NCBI GenBank assembly: GCA_036475545.1
Contig: JAZGAE010000013.1
Span: 1-24,144 of the forward strand
Reading direction: 5' to 3'
DNA: 24,144 bases
Source: JAZGAE01 sp036475545
GTDB taxonomy: Bacteria > Pseudomonadota > Alphaproteobacteria > DATDPM01
Shown: in pieces, positions 8,622-15,015 of the stretch
Numbering within the stretch: the first letter of the stretch is position 1
How the letters are laid out: each line of letters begins with the position of its first letter
The notes under the pieces: generated by a model
Told to the model about the DNA's origin: nothing
What the model saw: the letters and a program-made list of their open reading frames with translations, nothing else
The model's database searches: none
Translations under genes and position numbers: made by a program

Positions 8622-8695
8622 GGCGCGGTGGCAGAGTGGCTATGCAGGGGCCTGCAAAGCCCCGTACACCGGTTCGATTCCGGTCCGCGCCTCCA
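8622..8695 (+). tRNA. tRNA-Cys (anticodon GCA)
   Basis: This is a complete cloverleaf. Acceptor strands 8622-8628 and 8685-8691 pair over 7 bp, followed by discriminator U at 8692 and encoded CCA at 8693-8695. The anticodon stem GGGGC/GCCCC encloses a loop with GCA at 8654-8656. The T arm contains GGTTCGATTCC. GCA with a U discriminator is diagnostic for cysteine. No intrinsic terminator follows directly; the next RNA gene is 145 bp downstream, so the two may share a transcript. Confidence 0.97.
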
Positions 8696-8840
8696 TCGCT
8701 GCCGGCAACGCGAGTCGGCCCGGGGCACGGTGGTATCGGCCTGGGCCAAACACTGGTGCCGTTAGTGGAGGTTTGGTATAAGCGCCAGCGCCGTGAGGGC
8801 GCCGGCGCGCTGACGCCGAAGCAACCGGTCGGCGGTTTGA

Positions 8841-8916
8841 TCCCCGGTAGCTCAGTTGGTAGAGCGGGTGGCTGTTAACCACCATGTCGCTGGTTCGAGT
8901 CCGGCCCGGGGAGCCA
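8841..8916 (+). tRNA. tRNA-Asn (anticodon GTT)
   Basis: Acceptor strands 8841-8847 and 8906-8912 pair over 7 bp, with discriminator G at 8913 and encoded CCA at 8914-8916. The D arm reads GCTCAGTTGGTAGAGC. The anticodon stem GGTGG/CCACC encloses GTT at 8874-8876, and the T arm contains GGTTCGAGTCC. Anticodon GTT with a G discriminator identifies asparagine. A TATAAG at 8777-8782 might be a -10 element, but no -35 is convincing. Confidence 0.97.
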
Positions 8917-8923
8917 GTTTCGA

Positions 8924-8956
8924 AGAGGGGCTGGGCCATTTCGGCCTGGCCCCTCT
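8924..8956 (+). terminator. Strong hairpin after tRNA-Asn
   Basis: A 14-bp stem (8924-8937 with 8943-8956, two G-U pairs) closes a 5-base loop, 7 bases after the tRNA-Asn CCA end. The tail GTTCAAATC is only weakly U-rich. It probably ends the tRNA transcript, and on the other strand the pilin transcript arriving from 9010. Confidence 0.6.
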
Positions 8957-9009
8957 GTTCAAATCACCGCTGAGTTTCCCCAACAAAAGGCGCCGGCTAC
9001 GGAGCCGGG

Positions 9010-9180
9010 TTAGAACAAATCGGCGAGCCTGCCGTAGAAGTCGGTAATGCCCTCAACCAAGACCACCACCCCGAATATGACGGCCAGCGCGACGACGGCG
9101 ATCAGCAGGGCGTACTCCGGCGCCACCGCCGCGCTCTCGCCCGCCGCCAACTTCGTGATCGCGTGCCGTAGCTTCCGCAT
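9010..9180 (-). CDS. flp: Flp-family type IVb pilin subunit
   Basis: This 56-residue protein has a basic leader (MRKLRHAITKLAAG), then ESAAVAPEYALLIAVVALAV. That is the Flp prepilin layout: a cleavage site followed by the hydrophobic N-terminal helix containing the conserved Glu-Tyr pair. Flp pilins are processed by TadV/CpaA-type peptidases and assembled by the Tad machinery into adhesive pili. I chose ATG 9178-9180, not the longer in-frame reading from 9297, because an excellent GAGGAGGA ribosome site lies just upstream and the extra 39 residues are Arg/Gly-rich and unlike a pilin. No tad/cpa genes are visible, so this is an isolated pilin gene whose assembly system, if any, must be elsewhere. 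Confidence 0.85.
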   Translation of the reverse strand: MRKLRHAITKLAAGESAAVAPEYALLIAVVALAVIFGVVVLVEGITDFYGRLADLF

Positions 9181-9359
9181 CGCTTTTCCTCCTCTCGAAT
9201 TGAACTCCGTCTTAACCGGACGGGTCGATCGCGGCCCGGGTTGCGCCCCCCGCCCTCTTTCAGGGTAAGCCTGCGCCCGCTTTCCGATGCCTTCCATTCG
9301 CTGGCACCCGCCGGGTCAACCTTACCGCACGCCCGTGGTCCGTTGCGAGACCCCGCGAA

Positions 9360-9917
9360 CTAGGCCGGCGCGAGGACGAAGTCGAAGAGCGGCGCCACCC
9401 CGCCATCGGGCGGCTCGCGGCCGCTTTCCGGCCCCCGGGCCAGCGTGGCCGCGAACTCGGTCAGCGTCCGAAGATCCAGTCCCATGTAGCGCGTGGGGCC
9501 CTGGCCGACGTCCAGCGCCGTCTCCCGGAACAGCGCCCCCGCCCGCCGTGCGTGGGTCCGGACGCCGGCCGGCCTCTGCTCGCGCAGCTTGACGCCCGCC
9601 GCCGCCAGATGGATGAGCCCCCGGAGAAAACGGGCCGTCGGCCCTGTGCGGCCGCACGCCCGCCAGAGATCTTCCCACGCCTCGTGGGCCTCCCAGTAAT
9701 ACCCGTGATTGAACAGGTCCACGCCGTAAAGGTATGCGCGGCTCTTCCGCCATCGGGCCGGGTCCGGGGGATCGGAGCGGCCCGGGCGCGCTCCGAACCG
9801 GTGCCCCGCGGGATCGCGCGTGGGGTGCGGGGAACGGCCCGGCACGTGGGCATAGGGCGGCAGCGCCTCGTCGGGCGCGAATCGCGGTAGTCGTGAAGTC
9901 ACCCGAGACGCACACAT
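9360..9917 (-). CDS. DUF309 domain-containing protein
   Basis: The protein is about 185 residues. The core LFNHGYYWEAHEAWEDLW, followed by RFLRGLIHLAAAGVKLRE, is the DUF309 signature: a helical domain with a conserved H-x-x-W-E-x-x-W pattern. Its biochemical role is unknown to me. The N-terminal ~60 residues are Pro/Arg-rich, mention of function is not possible, and they are probably flexible. I chose ATG 9915-9917 because AAGGG lies 7 bases upstream; ATG 9923 (two residues longer) is nearly as good, and a much longer reading from 10046 begins in Arg-rich sequence without family resemblance. It lies between the pilin and the receiver-domain gene on the same strand, with gaps of about 180 and 140 bp, so an operon is uncertain. 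Confidence 0.8.
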   Translation of the reverse strand: MCASRVTSRLPRFAPDEALPPYAHVPGRSPHPTRDPAGHRFGARPGRSDPPDPARWRKSRAYLYGVDLFNHGYYWEAHEAWEDLWRACGRTGPTARFLRGLIHLAAAGVKLREQRPAGVRTHARRAGALFRETALDVGQGPTRYMGLDLRTLTEFAATLARGPESGREPPDGGVAPLFDFVLAPA

Positions 9918-10057
9918 CGCCATACCCTTGAGCGAACTCGCGCGCACCCGCCGGGGGCCTTCGGGCCGAAGGCGCCGCCGGTCCTCGGCACGCCCCCGTG
10001 GCGCTCGCGACCAACGGAAGAAGGCTCGCCCGCCCTGCGAGGGCAAGGCGGTTTGCG

Positions 10058-10990
10058 CTACTTGGCGGCGAGTCGATCGACGGATTCGGAAACATCGCGC
10101 GCGAAGACCGACGTGTCACGCTCTTCCGTAAAGATGGCGCGGATGGCTTCCGCGAGGTGAGGCAGAACCTTCACGTCCCGCGGATCCCGGTTGTGCCCCG
10201 CCCGGATCAGCGCCGTCGTCACCTGAATGAGCGATCGGCACAGGTGTGATATGTGGACGAAGCGGGTGTCGATCATCCGGCGGCTGAGGTCCTCGGCCAC
10301 TTCGAGCAGCTGCGCCAGGTGTCCGTCATGCCCGCGGCCGTCAAGCGCGTCCGCTTCGTCCCCGACGATGCGCTCCACGAGCGACATGATCCGGTCCGCG
10401 TGGCGCTCCATTTTCTGTTCGTTGATCTCGCCGATCGCGGCGGTGATCTGTCTCTGAATCGTTGCCGCGTTCCCGCGCCGAAGGGCCTTGGCCTGAAGCG
10501 GATTCGGGGCTTCGATCAGAGGCACGCCCGGGCCGGCGCGCATCTTTTTGCGGCGGGTGGGACCAATGTAGTCGCTGGTCACGACGAAGGGCTTGCGGCT
10601 GCGGATCAGCGCGGTGATCCGCTCGAACAGGATTTCCACGCTGATCGGCTTGACCAGGAGATCGTCGGCGCCAGTGTCGATCACCTTCCGCACGGTCGGG
10701 AGATCGCCGGACGTGGATATGGCGATGATCAGCAGGAACGGATTACCACCGACACGGTGGTGACGAACACCGGAAAAAAGCTCGCAAAGGTCGCCGTCGG
10801 CGAGATCGATCTCGGCGATGAGAAGGTCCGGCTTCCCCTCCGAGATCCAGTTGGCGAGGTCTGCGACCGTGTCGGTGGCGGAGACGGTGCCGAAGCCGGT
10901 CTCCAGGAAACAACCTTTGACGCTGTCCCGGATGTCGCGGTTGCGGTCCGCCAACAACAGGTGCACGTCCCTTAAATGGTAGCCCTTCAT
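10058..10990 (-). CDS. Receiver-domain protein with Glu at the phospho-acceptor position
   Basis: The protein has 310 residues from ATG 10988-10990. Residues 8-130 follow the CheY fold: LLLADRNRDIRDSV (acidic pocket D15), PDLLIAEIDLADGD at strand 3, IIAIST (S92 at the Ser/Thr switch) and DDLLVKP (K114). The phospho-accepting Asp at the end of strand 3 is replaced by Glu60 (codon GAG), and the second pocket Asp by Arg16. The remaining residues (about 135-310) are helical without a recognised output domain; there is no helix-turn-helix. This could be a receiver that does not depend on phosphorylation, or one using D62. A longer reading up to 11275 adds 95 Arg-rich residues and runs into the inverted-repeat element, so I reject it. 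Upstream sequence up to the element shows no strong ribosome site. Confidence 0.75.
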   Translation of the reverse strand: MKGYHLRDVHLLLADRNRDIRDSVKGCFLETGFGTVSATDTVADLANWISEGKPDLLIAEIDLADGDLCELFSGVRHHRVGGNPFLLIIAISTSGDLPTVRKVIDTGADDLLVKPISVEILFERITALIRSRKPFVVTSDYIGPTRRKKMRAGPGVPLIEAPNPLQAKALRRGNAATIQRQITAAIGEINEQKMERHADRIMSLVERIVGDEADALDGRGHDGHLAQLLEVAEDLSRRMIDTRFVHISHLCRSLIQVTTALIRAGHNRDPRDVKVLPHLAEAIRAIFTEERDTSVFARDVSESVDRLAAK

Positions 10991-11168
10991 CGGCCAATCG
11001 GCGCCAGCCGCTTCCTTCCGAAAGCCGGGGGGTGGTCCACGCCACCCTATCCGAACAGAGTCTCCAGGATTGGTTAATATTTTGTGTCGCGGGGCTCCCG
11101 GTCCGCGGCGAACGGCGTGGACCGCTCTGGGGACATCCCCGTCGCGCCGAAGAACACAGCGTCGCCTT

Positions 11169-11455
11169 CTAGAGCATAATCCGGTCAGGTGGAATCGGCT
11201 GCGTTGCGCCGTGGCGAGGCGATCCGCCAGGCGCGGCGTGAAGGGCGATGCGGGGGCATCGGCCGAGCGGCGCAACGCCGCGGGCGTTCCGCCCCAAGCC
11301 TGGCCCGGCGCAACCCGAAGGGCCAGGGTCTTTTGCGGCCACGGGTTCGTCGCGGAGCTCGCGCGGTGGCGCCGCTACGTGCTTCACTCCGCTCCTGCCC
11401 GCGGCACAAAATTCCTCCGGCGCAGTCAGTTCAACTTGACCGGATTATGCTCTAG
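11169..11455. mobile_element. 287-bp MITE-like element with 35-bp terminal inverted repeats
   Basis: The outer 19 bases of each end (11169-11187 and 11437-11455) are perfect inverted copies. The match extends to 35 bases (11169-11203 against 11421-11455) with 5 mismatches. The interior (11204-11420) is GC-rich and has no convincing gene. Both ends carry CTAG, so a TA dinucleotide lies at each boundary. That would fit TA-targeting IS630/mariner-type elements, but this is inference. The GAGCATAATCCGG ends resemble dispersed palindromic repeats I associate with alphaproteobacterial genomes. The right end directly abuts the esterase fragment at 11456. No transposase is present, so it would be non-autonomous. 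Confidence 0.65.
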
Positions 11456-11602
11456 CCGTTTCTCCTCGACGGCGTCGCCGCCGAGCCGACGCTCAATCAA
11501 GCGGACGGCATCCACCCGAACGCCGGTGGCGCGGAGGCGATCGTCGAACGGATGCTGCCGCCCCTCGTCGCCCTCATCGGCGCACCCGATTCACGAAGTT
11601 AA
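11456..11602 (+). pseudogene. tesA: C-terminal remnant of a TesA-type SGNH esterase
   Basis: In this frame 11456-11602 encodes 48 residues beginning PFLLDGVAAEPTLNQADG and continuing IHPNAGGAEAIVERMLP, ending at TAA 11600-11602. This is the C-terminal end of TesA/arylesterase SGNH hydrolases, including the D-G-I-H-P motif that supplies the catalytic Asp and His. The codon just upstream in frame is TAG (11453-11455), which is the end of the inverted-repeat element. The N-terminal GDSL block, oxyanion residues and a start codon are absent. I found no N-terminal half on the left side of the element (11030-11168), so this is more than a clean insertion: the 5' portion was lost or moved. The fragment is non-functional as it stands. 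Confidence 0.75.
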
Positions 11603-12006
11603 CGAAGCGTTATCCATGTCGTGGTAGGTGTCGCGGCCGTTCCGAAACCGGGACCAGGAGCGTTCCATGGATGACCGACATGGGTCGGCTTGCCCGGAGG
11701 AACAGTGCCCGGCGCGTCACCCCGGACGGGGAACGACCAAACATGGAACGGCGCCGGTGAGGATTGTGTCGCGGTTGCGGAGAATCCAGCGCGTGACGGG
11801 CGTCCTCGCGCGATTCGGGTGGAGTGCGCGCGGTCTTTCAAGCCCTGGCGCCGCGCGGCGATTACGTACACATGGAAGCCTGTCTCGTGATAGCTTCGGA
11901 GCGATGGACACGGCAATAGGGGATAATCGGCTTGGTCCCGCCGCGCGGAGATGTGTCGGCACTGCGGCCTCGGCGCCGGTCGCGCCGGACCCGATCGGAT
12001 GACGCC
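11603..12006. other. Intergenic region without a recognised gene
   Basis: About 400 bp separate the esterase remnant from the AAA+ gene. The reading frames here are Arg/Gly/Pro-rich and resemble no family. GATAAT at 11922-11927 could be a -10 for the downstream gene, but no -35 sits at proper spacing. This may be degenerate sequence left by the rearrangement that broke the esterase gene. Confidence 0.5.
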
Positions 12007-13320
12007 ATGAGCAACGAGCAAAAGATCGAGCAGGTGTACTCTCAGGCGCCCACGATGCCCCAATCCATCGAGGAAACGGGGATCGGCGCGGGCCTCGTTC
12101 GCACCCTGATCATCAAGGCCATGTCCGTTTACGGCTACAACACCGCCACGGAGATAACGGCCGAGCTGAAACTGTCCCGCATCATCGTGAATTCCCTCCT
12201 CGAGGACGCCAAGGACATGGCCCTGATCGAGGTCCTCGGCATTCGCGGAGTCGGCGTGAAGGAGGAGCTCAGATACGCGCTCACCGGCAAGGGCCGGGAA
12301 TGGGCGGCCGAGGCGCTGGGCCAGTCCACTTACGTCGGTCCGGCGCCGGTGTCTCTGGTCGATTTTCGCGCCCAGGTCGAAAAGCAGCGCATCGGCAACG
12401 AGCACATCAAGACCGACGCCCTGGCGCACTGCTTTTCCGGGCTGGTTATGGACGAGGATCTGGTCCACCGTCTGGGGCCGGCGGTCAACTCCGGGAAGTC
12501 CATCCTCATTTACGGCCCTCCGGGCAACGGCAAAACCTCCGTCGCCGAAGCTATCGCAAAGGCCTTCGAACAGACGGTTTACGTGCCTCACTGCATCGAG
12601 GTCGACGGCCAGATCATCAAGGTGTTCGACGTTACGGTGCACAGGGAGATCACCGCAACAGCCGGTTCGCCTGGGCCTGGCGGCGCCAGCGTGCCCGAGG
12701 GCGGCGGCGTCGATCCGCGCTGGGTTCATTGCCGGCGCCCGGTCGTGATCACGGGCGGCGAGCTGACGCTGGCCATGCTCGACCTGATCTTCAATCCCTA
12801 TTCCAAGTACTACGAGGCCCCGATGCAGTTGAAGGCCAGCGGCGGCATCTTCGTCATTGACGACTTCGGACGCCAGTTAGCGGCGCCCCAGGACGTGCTC
12901 AACAGGTGGATCATCCCGTTGGAGCGGGGCGAGGACTACCTGACGCTGCACACGGGAAAGAAGTTTCCGGTGCCGTTCGACGAACTGGTCGTGTTCTCCA
13001 CGAACATCCCGCCGGCGAAACTGGTGGATACCGCAACGCTGCGCCGAATCTATTACAAGATCGAGGTCGGGGCTCCGACGGTGGAGGACTACTGCACCAT
13101 CTTCAGGAGCGAGTGCGAGAAACACAACATAGACTTGCCGACCGATCTGCTGCCCTTCATGTTCAAGGAGGTCTACTCGGACAAGAACGTCCCTCTGGCC
13201 CGCTACCATCCCCGATTCCTCGTCGAGCAGGTGGTCGCCATTTGCGAATACGAGGACGTTCCGCCGCGGATCGACGAGAAGCTCATTAAGGATGCGTGGC
13301 AAAACCTCTACACCAAGTAA
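12007..13320 (+). CDS. Winged-helix AAA+ family ATPase
   Basis: The protein has 437 residues. Residues ~15-110 look like a winged helix (TATEITAELKLSRIIVNSLL, then a strand region and ALTGKGREWA). The AAA+ module follows: Walker A GPPGNGKTS at 170-178 (K176), Walker B GGIFVIDDFGRQ at 279-290 (D285, D286), and a sensor-1 like FSTNIPP with N333. The C-terminal lid runs to residue 437. Walker B ends in Asp-Asp rather than the usual Asp-Glu. The start is ATG 12007 with a weak GGATG upstream; a longer reading from 11932 adds 25 Arg-rich residues. I do not recognise a named subfamily; the module resembles MoxR/ATP-dependent remodelling ATPases. Proximity to a lone Flp pilin and an atypical receiver is suggestive but not evidence of joint function. 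Confidence 0.8.
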   Translation: MSNEQKIEQVYSQAPTMPQSIEETGIGAGLVRTLIIKAMSVYGYNTATEITAELKLSRIIVNSLLEDAKDMALIEVLGIRGVGVKEELRYALTGKGREWAAEALGQSTYVGPAPVSLVDFRAQVEKQRIGNEHIKTDALAHCFSGLVMDEDLVHRLGPAVNSGKSILIYGPPGNGKTSVAEAIAKAFEQTVYVPHCIEVDGQIIKVFDVTVHREITATAGSPGPGGASVPEGGGVDPRWVHCRRPVVITGGELTLAMLDLIFNPYSKYYEAPMQLKASGGIFVIDDFGRQLAAPQDVLNRWIIPLERGEDYLTLHTGKKFPVPFDELVVFSTNIPPAKLVDTATLRRIYYKIEVGAPTVEDYCTIFRSECEKHNIDLPTDLLPFMFKEVYSDKNVPLARYHPRFLVEQVVAICEYEDVPPRIDEKLIKDAWQNLYTK

Positions 13321-13503
13321 CCGCGCGCGCCCTGCTCCCATTTCGGTTTGTCTTGGCCGGTTCAATTCCGGCGGTGCGCCCAAGCCGTCGGCGCAACTCC
13401 ATGGACCGTAAACAATCAGCCCCCCAGAGGAGGGACCCCTAGTCGTACACGGTGCCTCGCGAACGCCCGCAAAGGCATCTCTCTTCGGGTCGGATTTTCT
13501 CCT

Positions 13504-13857
13504 TCAGGTAAAGAGCTCTAAGAACCCGACCAGTGTCCTTAGGGGAATGATCGTCCAGTCCGAAAGGTCCGACCGCCTGATCAGCAAGGTCGCCGCGCGA
13601 TACAGGCCCAGACCGAAGAAGACCACGCAGATGGCGGCCGCTGCGGACGGCGTCGGGTCGTCCTTGCCAAGCAGGCGTTCGACGGAGAGCCCGAGGTACC
13701 CGATAATCATCCCCGGCCCGAACGAGAAGGCGCTGGCGACCGCATCGCCCACGGTGTGAATCCGTGTCAAGGGATGAAGGTGGAAGTGAATGCCTGCGGT
13801 CACGAGGCCCGCGAGTACGAGCGCGACGATCTGGGTTATCAGGCCTATTAGCTTCAT
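13504..13857 (-). CDS. Small integral membrane protein of unknown function
   Basis: This 117-residue protein is not one I recognise. Three or four hydrophobic segments are visible: about 4-25 (LITQIVALVLAGLVTAGI), 39-60 (around SAFSFGPGMIIGYLGLSV) and 70-92 (around AAAAICVVFFGLGLYRAA), with a shorter hydrophobic stretch at the end. A His-rich loop (IHFHLHPL) follows the first segment. The start is ATG 13855-13857 with AAGGG about 8 bases upstream, which supports a real gene. Clear alternation of hydrophobic segments and charged loops (RRSDLSDW, ERLLGKDD) also supports coding. It faces the AAA+ gene tail to tail, with about 180 bp between. No operon partner. Confidence 0.65.
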   Translation of the reverse strand: MKLIGLITQIVALVLAGLVTAGIHFHLHPLTRIHTVGDAVASAFSFGPGMIIGYLGLSVERLLGKDDPTPSAAAAICVVFFGLGLYRAATLLIRRSDLSDWTIIPLRTLVGFLELFT

Positions 13858-14190
13858 CCGATAACCCTTAAGCGCCCTTTTCGCGCGTCAGGTAAGCCCA
13901 TCGCCGTCGGAATCCCCCGGCCGGGGCGAATGCCCGACCTTGCTCGAAAACGGTACCCCGCCACCGGCTAACACGGCGGCCCGCGGCACGGGTGGGCGTT
14001 CTGCCGGCACCCTGCCGAGGCGCTAGTATAGCGAGTCCGGGCTTGGGAACCGAGCGCGCTGATGCCGCGGGTCCCTTGTGAGCGCGTGCCGGCGACGAGA
14101 ATTCATCGAGACGGGCGCGGGAGCCCGCCGAGGAAATGCGGGAAACGCACCATATTGAGAGAGCGGCGACTCAAACCGCCGCCGCCGGGA
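13858..14190. other. Intergenic region; weak hairpin only
   Basis: About 330 bp lie between two minus-strand genes. No reading frame here resembles a protein. The only structure seen is a 6-bp stem (14163-14168 with 14177-14182) just beyond the nuclease stop, listed separately. Confidence 0.5.
14163..14182 (-). terminator. Weak hairpin downstream of the nuclease-like gene
   Basis: On the minus strand GCGGCG and CGCCGC (14182-14177 and 14168-14163) close an 8-base loop, followed by TCTCTCAATAT. It starts 9 bases after the stop codon. The short stem and mixed tail make this a tentative call. Confidence 0.35.
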
Positions 14191-14688
14191 TCAGTGGCCC
14201 GCCGTTGGCGAAGAGTCCAGGTGCCGGCCCTTTCGCCATTCCCAGGGAGGGGTGAAGGTCCCTCGCCAAAGGCCGCGGCCGGCATCCCTCGCCCGGCTTT
14301 CCGTAGGGACATAGCGCTCGGTGACCTTTCGATCGGCCAGGCCCCAACCCGTGTGCGCCAAGCCCTCGGCAAGGTCGTAGCCGTCGGAAAGACAGGTTGC
14401 GAGCGTCCGCCCGTCCTCCTCACGCGCCCTGACGGTGCATTCGACGCTCGCCCCTGCCGTGAGATCCATCAGGGCCGCCCGCGCGACGATGCCGCAAGGA
14501 TAGCTCTTGTCGCCGGCGGTACAGGTTTGGTCGATCTCGGGCGCGTCGATCCCGTAAAGATCGAAGCGACGCCCCTGGAGCTCGAGCGTATCGCCGTCGA
14601 TGACGGTGGGCGCCCCGACCATGTCGGCGTGGCTCGCCAGGGGCACGGATAAAACAAGGATCAGGACGACGGTCGAAAGACGAGACAT
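14191..14688 (-). CDS. Exported staphylococcal nuclease-like (thermonuclease family) protein
   Basis: The protein has 165 residues with a signal peptide (about 1-21, LSTVVLILVLSVPLASHA). The mature part is an SNase-like OB fold: TVIDGDTLEL (about 28-37), LYGIDAPEID (about 44-53), EEDGRTLATC and the C-terminal TESRARDAGRGLWRG helix. Family enzymes are Ca2+-dependent nucleases acting outside the cytoplasm. Relative to S. aureus nuclease, the general base Glu43 (APE) and Arg87 (DGR) positions are kept, but the Arg35 position, 8 residues before the Glu, is Asp (FDLYGIDAPE). Activity is therefore uncertain. Two Cys residues (QTC and YPCG) could form a disulphide. The start is ATG 14686-14688 with a TGGAG ribosome site. 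Confidence 0.85.
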   Translation of the reverse strand: MSRLSTVVLILVLSVPLASHADMVGAPTVIDGDTLELQGRRFDLYGIDAPEIDQTCTAGDKSYPCGIVARAALMDLTAGASVECTVRAREEDGRTLATCLSDGYDLAEGLAHTGWGLADRKVTERYVPTESRARDAGRGLWRGTFTPPWEWRKGRHLDSSPTAGH

Positions 14689-15015
14689 CAGAGACTCCAG
14701 TCACAGCGCCTGATACAAGCCCCGAACAACCCCCTCGGGAAGTCTCTCCCGCCCGGCCCGGACGGGGCCCGTCGCCAGCGGCCGCGCTCTCGACTTTCCC
14801 ATGGTTGCCGGCCGCGGCACGCGTGCCCCTCCAAGATCCGAACGAGTCCCGAAAGTATAAGCGCGCAACGACGCGAGGAGGAATCGACCTCACGAAAAAG
14901 TGAATGTTGCGGATTCGTTCCGATCCCGTCCTTATGATCCCGTCCTTAACGGAATCTGCATCATTTCCACAAAAACTTTGCGGATATTAAACCAATCACC
15001 GTACGCGAGTGCCGA
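14689..15015. other. Divergent intergenic region with a tandem repeat
   Basis: About 330 bp separate the divergent nuclease-like and histidine kinase genes. It is more AT-rich on the kinase side (14890-15010). On the minus strand TATACT (14854-14859) could be a -10 for the nuclease gene, without a good -35. A 13-bp direct repeat at 14922-14948 is listed separately. No gene seen. Confidence 0.5.
14922..14948. repeat. Tandem 13-bp direct repeat upstream of the histidine kinase
   Basis: GATCCCGTCCTTA occurs at 14922-14934 and again at 14936-14948, a 14-base period. It lies about 70 bp before the kinase start. It could be a binding site for a regulator or a simple duplication. Confidence 0.75.

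Noticed and set aside
8321..8939. Short open frames overlapping the two tRNA genes.
   Set aside because: They translate tRNA sequence and its flanks; the cloverleaf structures explain the DNA.
10058..11275. Longer start for the receiver-domain protein (95 extra residues).
   Set aside because: The extension is Arg-rich, non-domain sequence and its first part lies inside the inverted-repeat element.
11599..12729. 376-codon minus-strand open frame across the AAA+ gene start.
   Set aside because: It is the antisense of the strongly supported AAA+ gene; its composition is Arg/Asp/Gly-rich with no motif.
13355..13378. Sequence GGCCGGTTCAATTCCGGC followed by GGTGCGCCCA, resembling a tRNA T arm and 3' end (possible attachment-site remnant).
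   Set aside because: No matching 5' acceptor, D arm or anticodon arm is found upstream, which overlaps the AAA+ gene end. The 3' end does not read CCA at the proper position, and no integrase is nearby.
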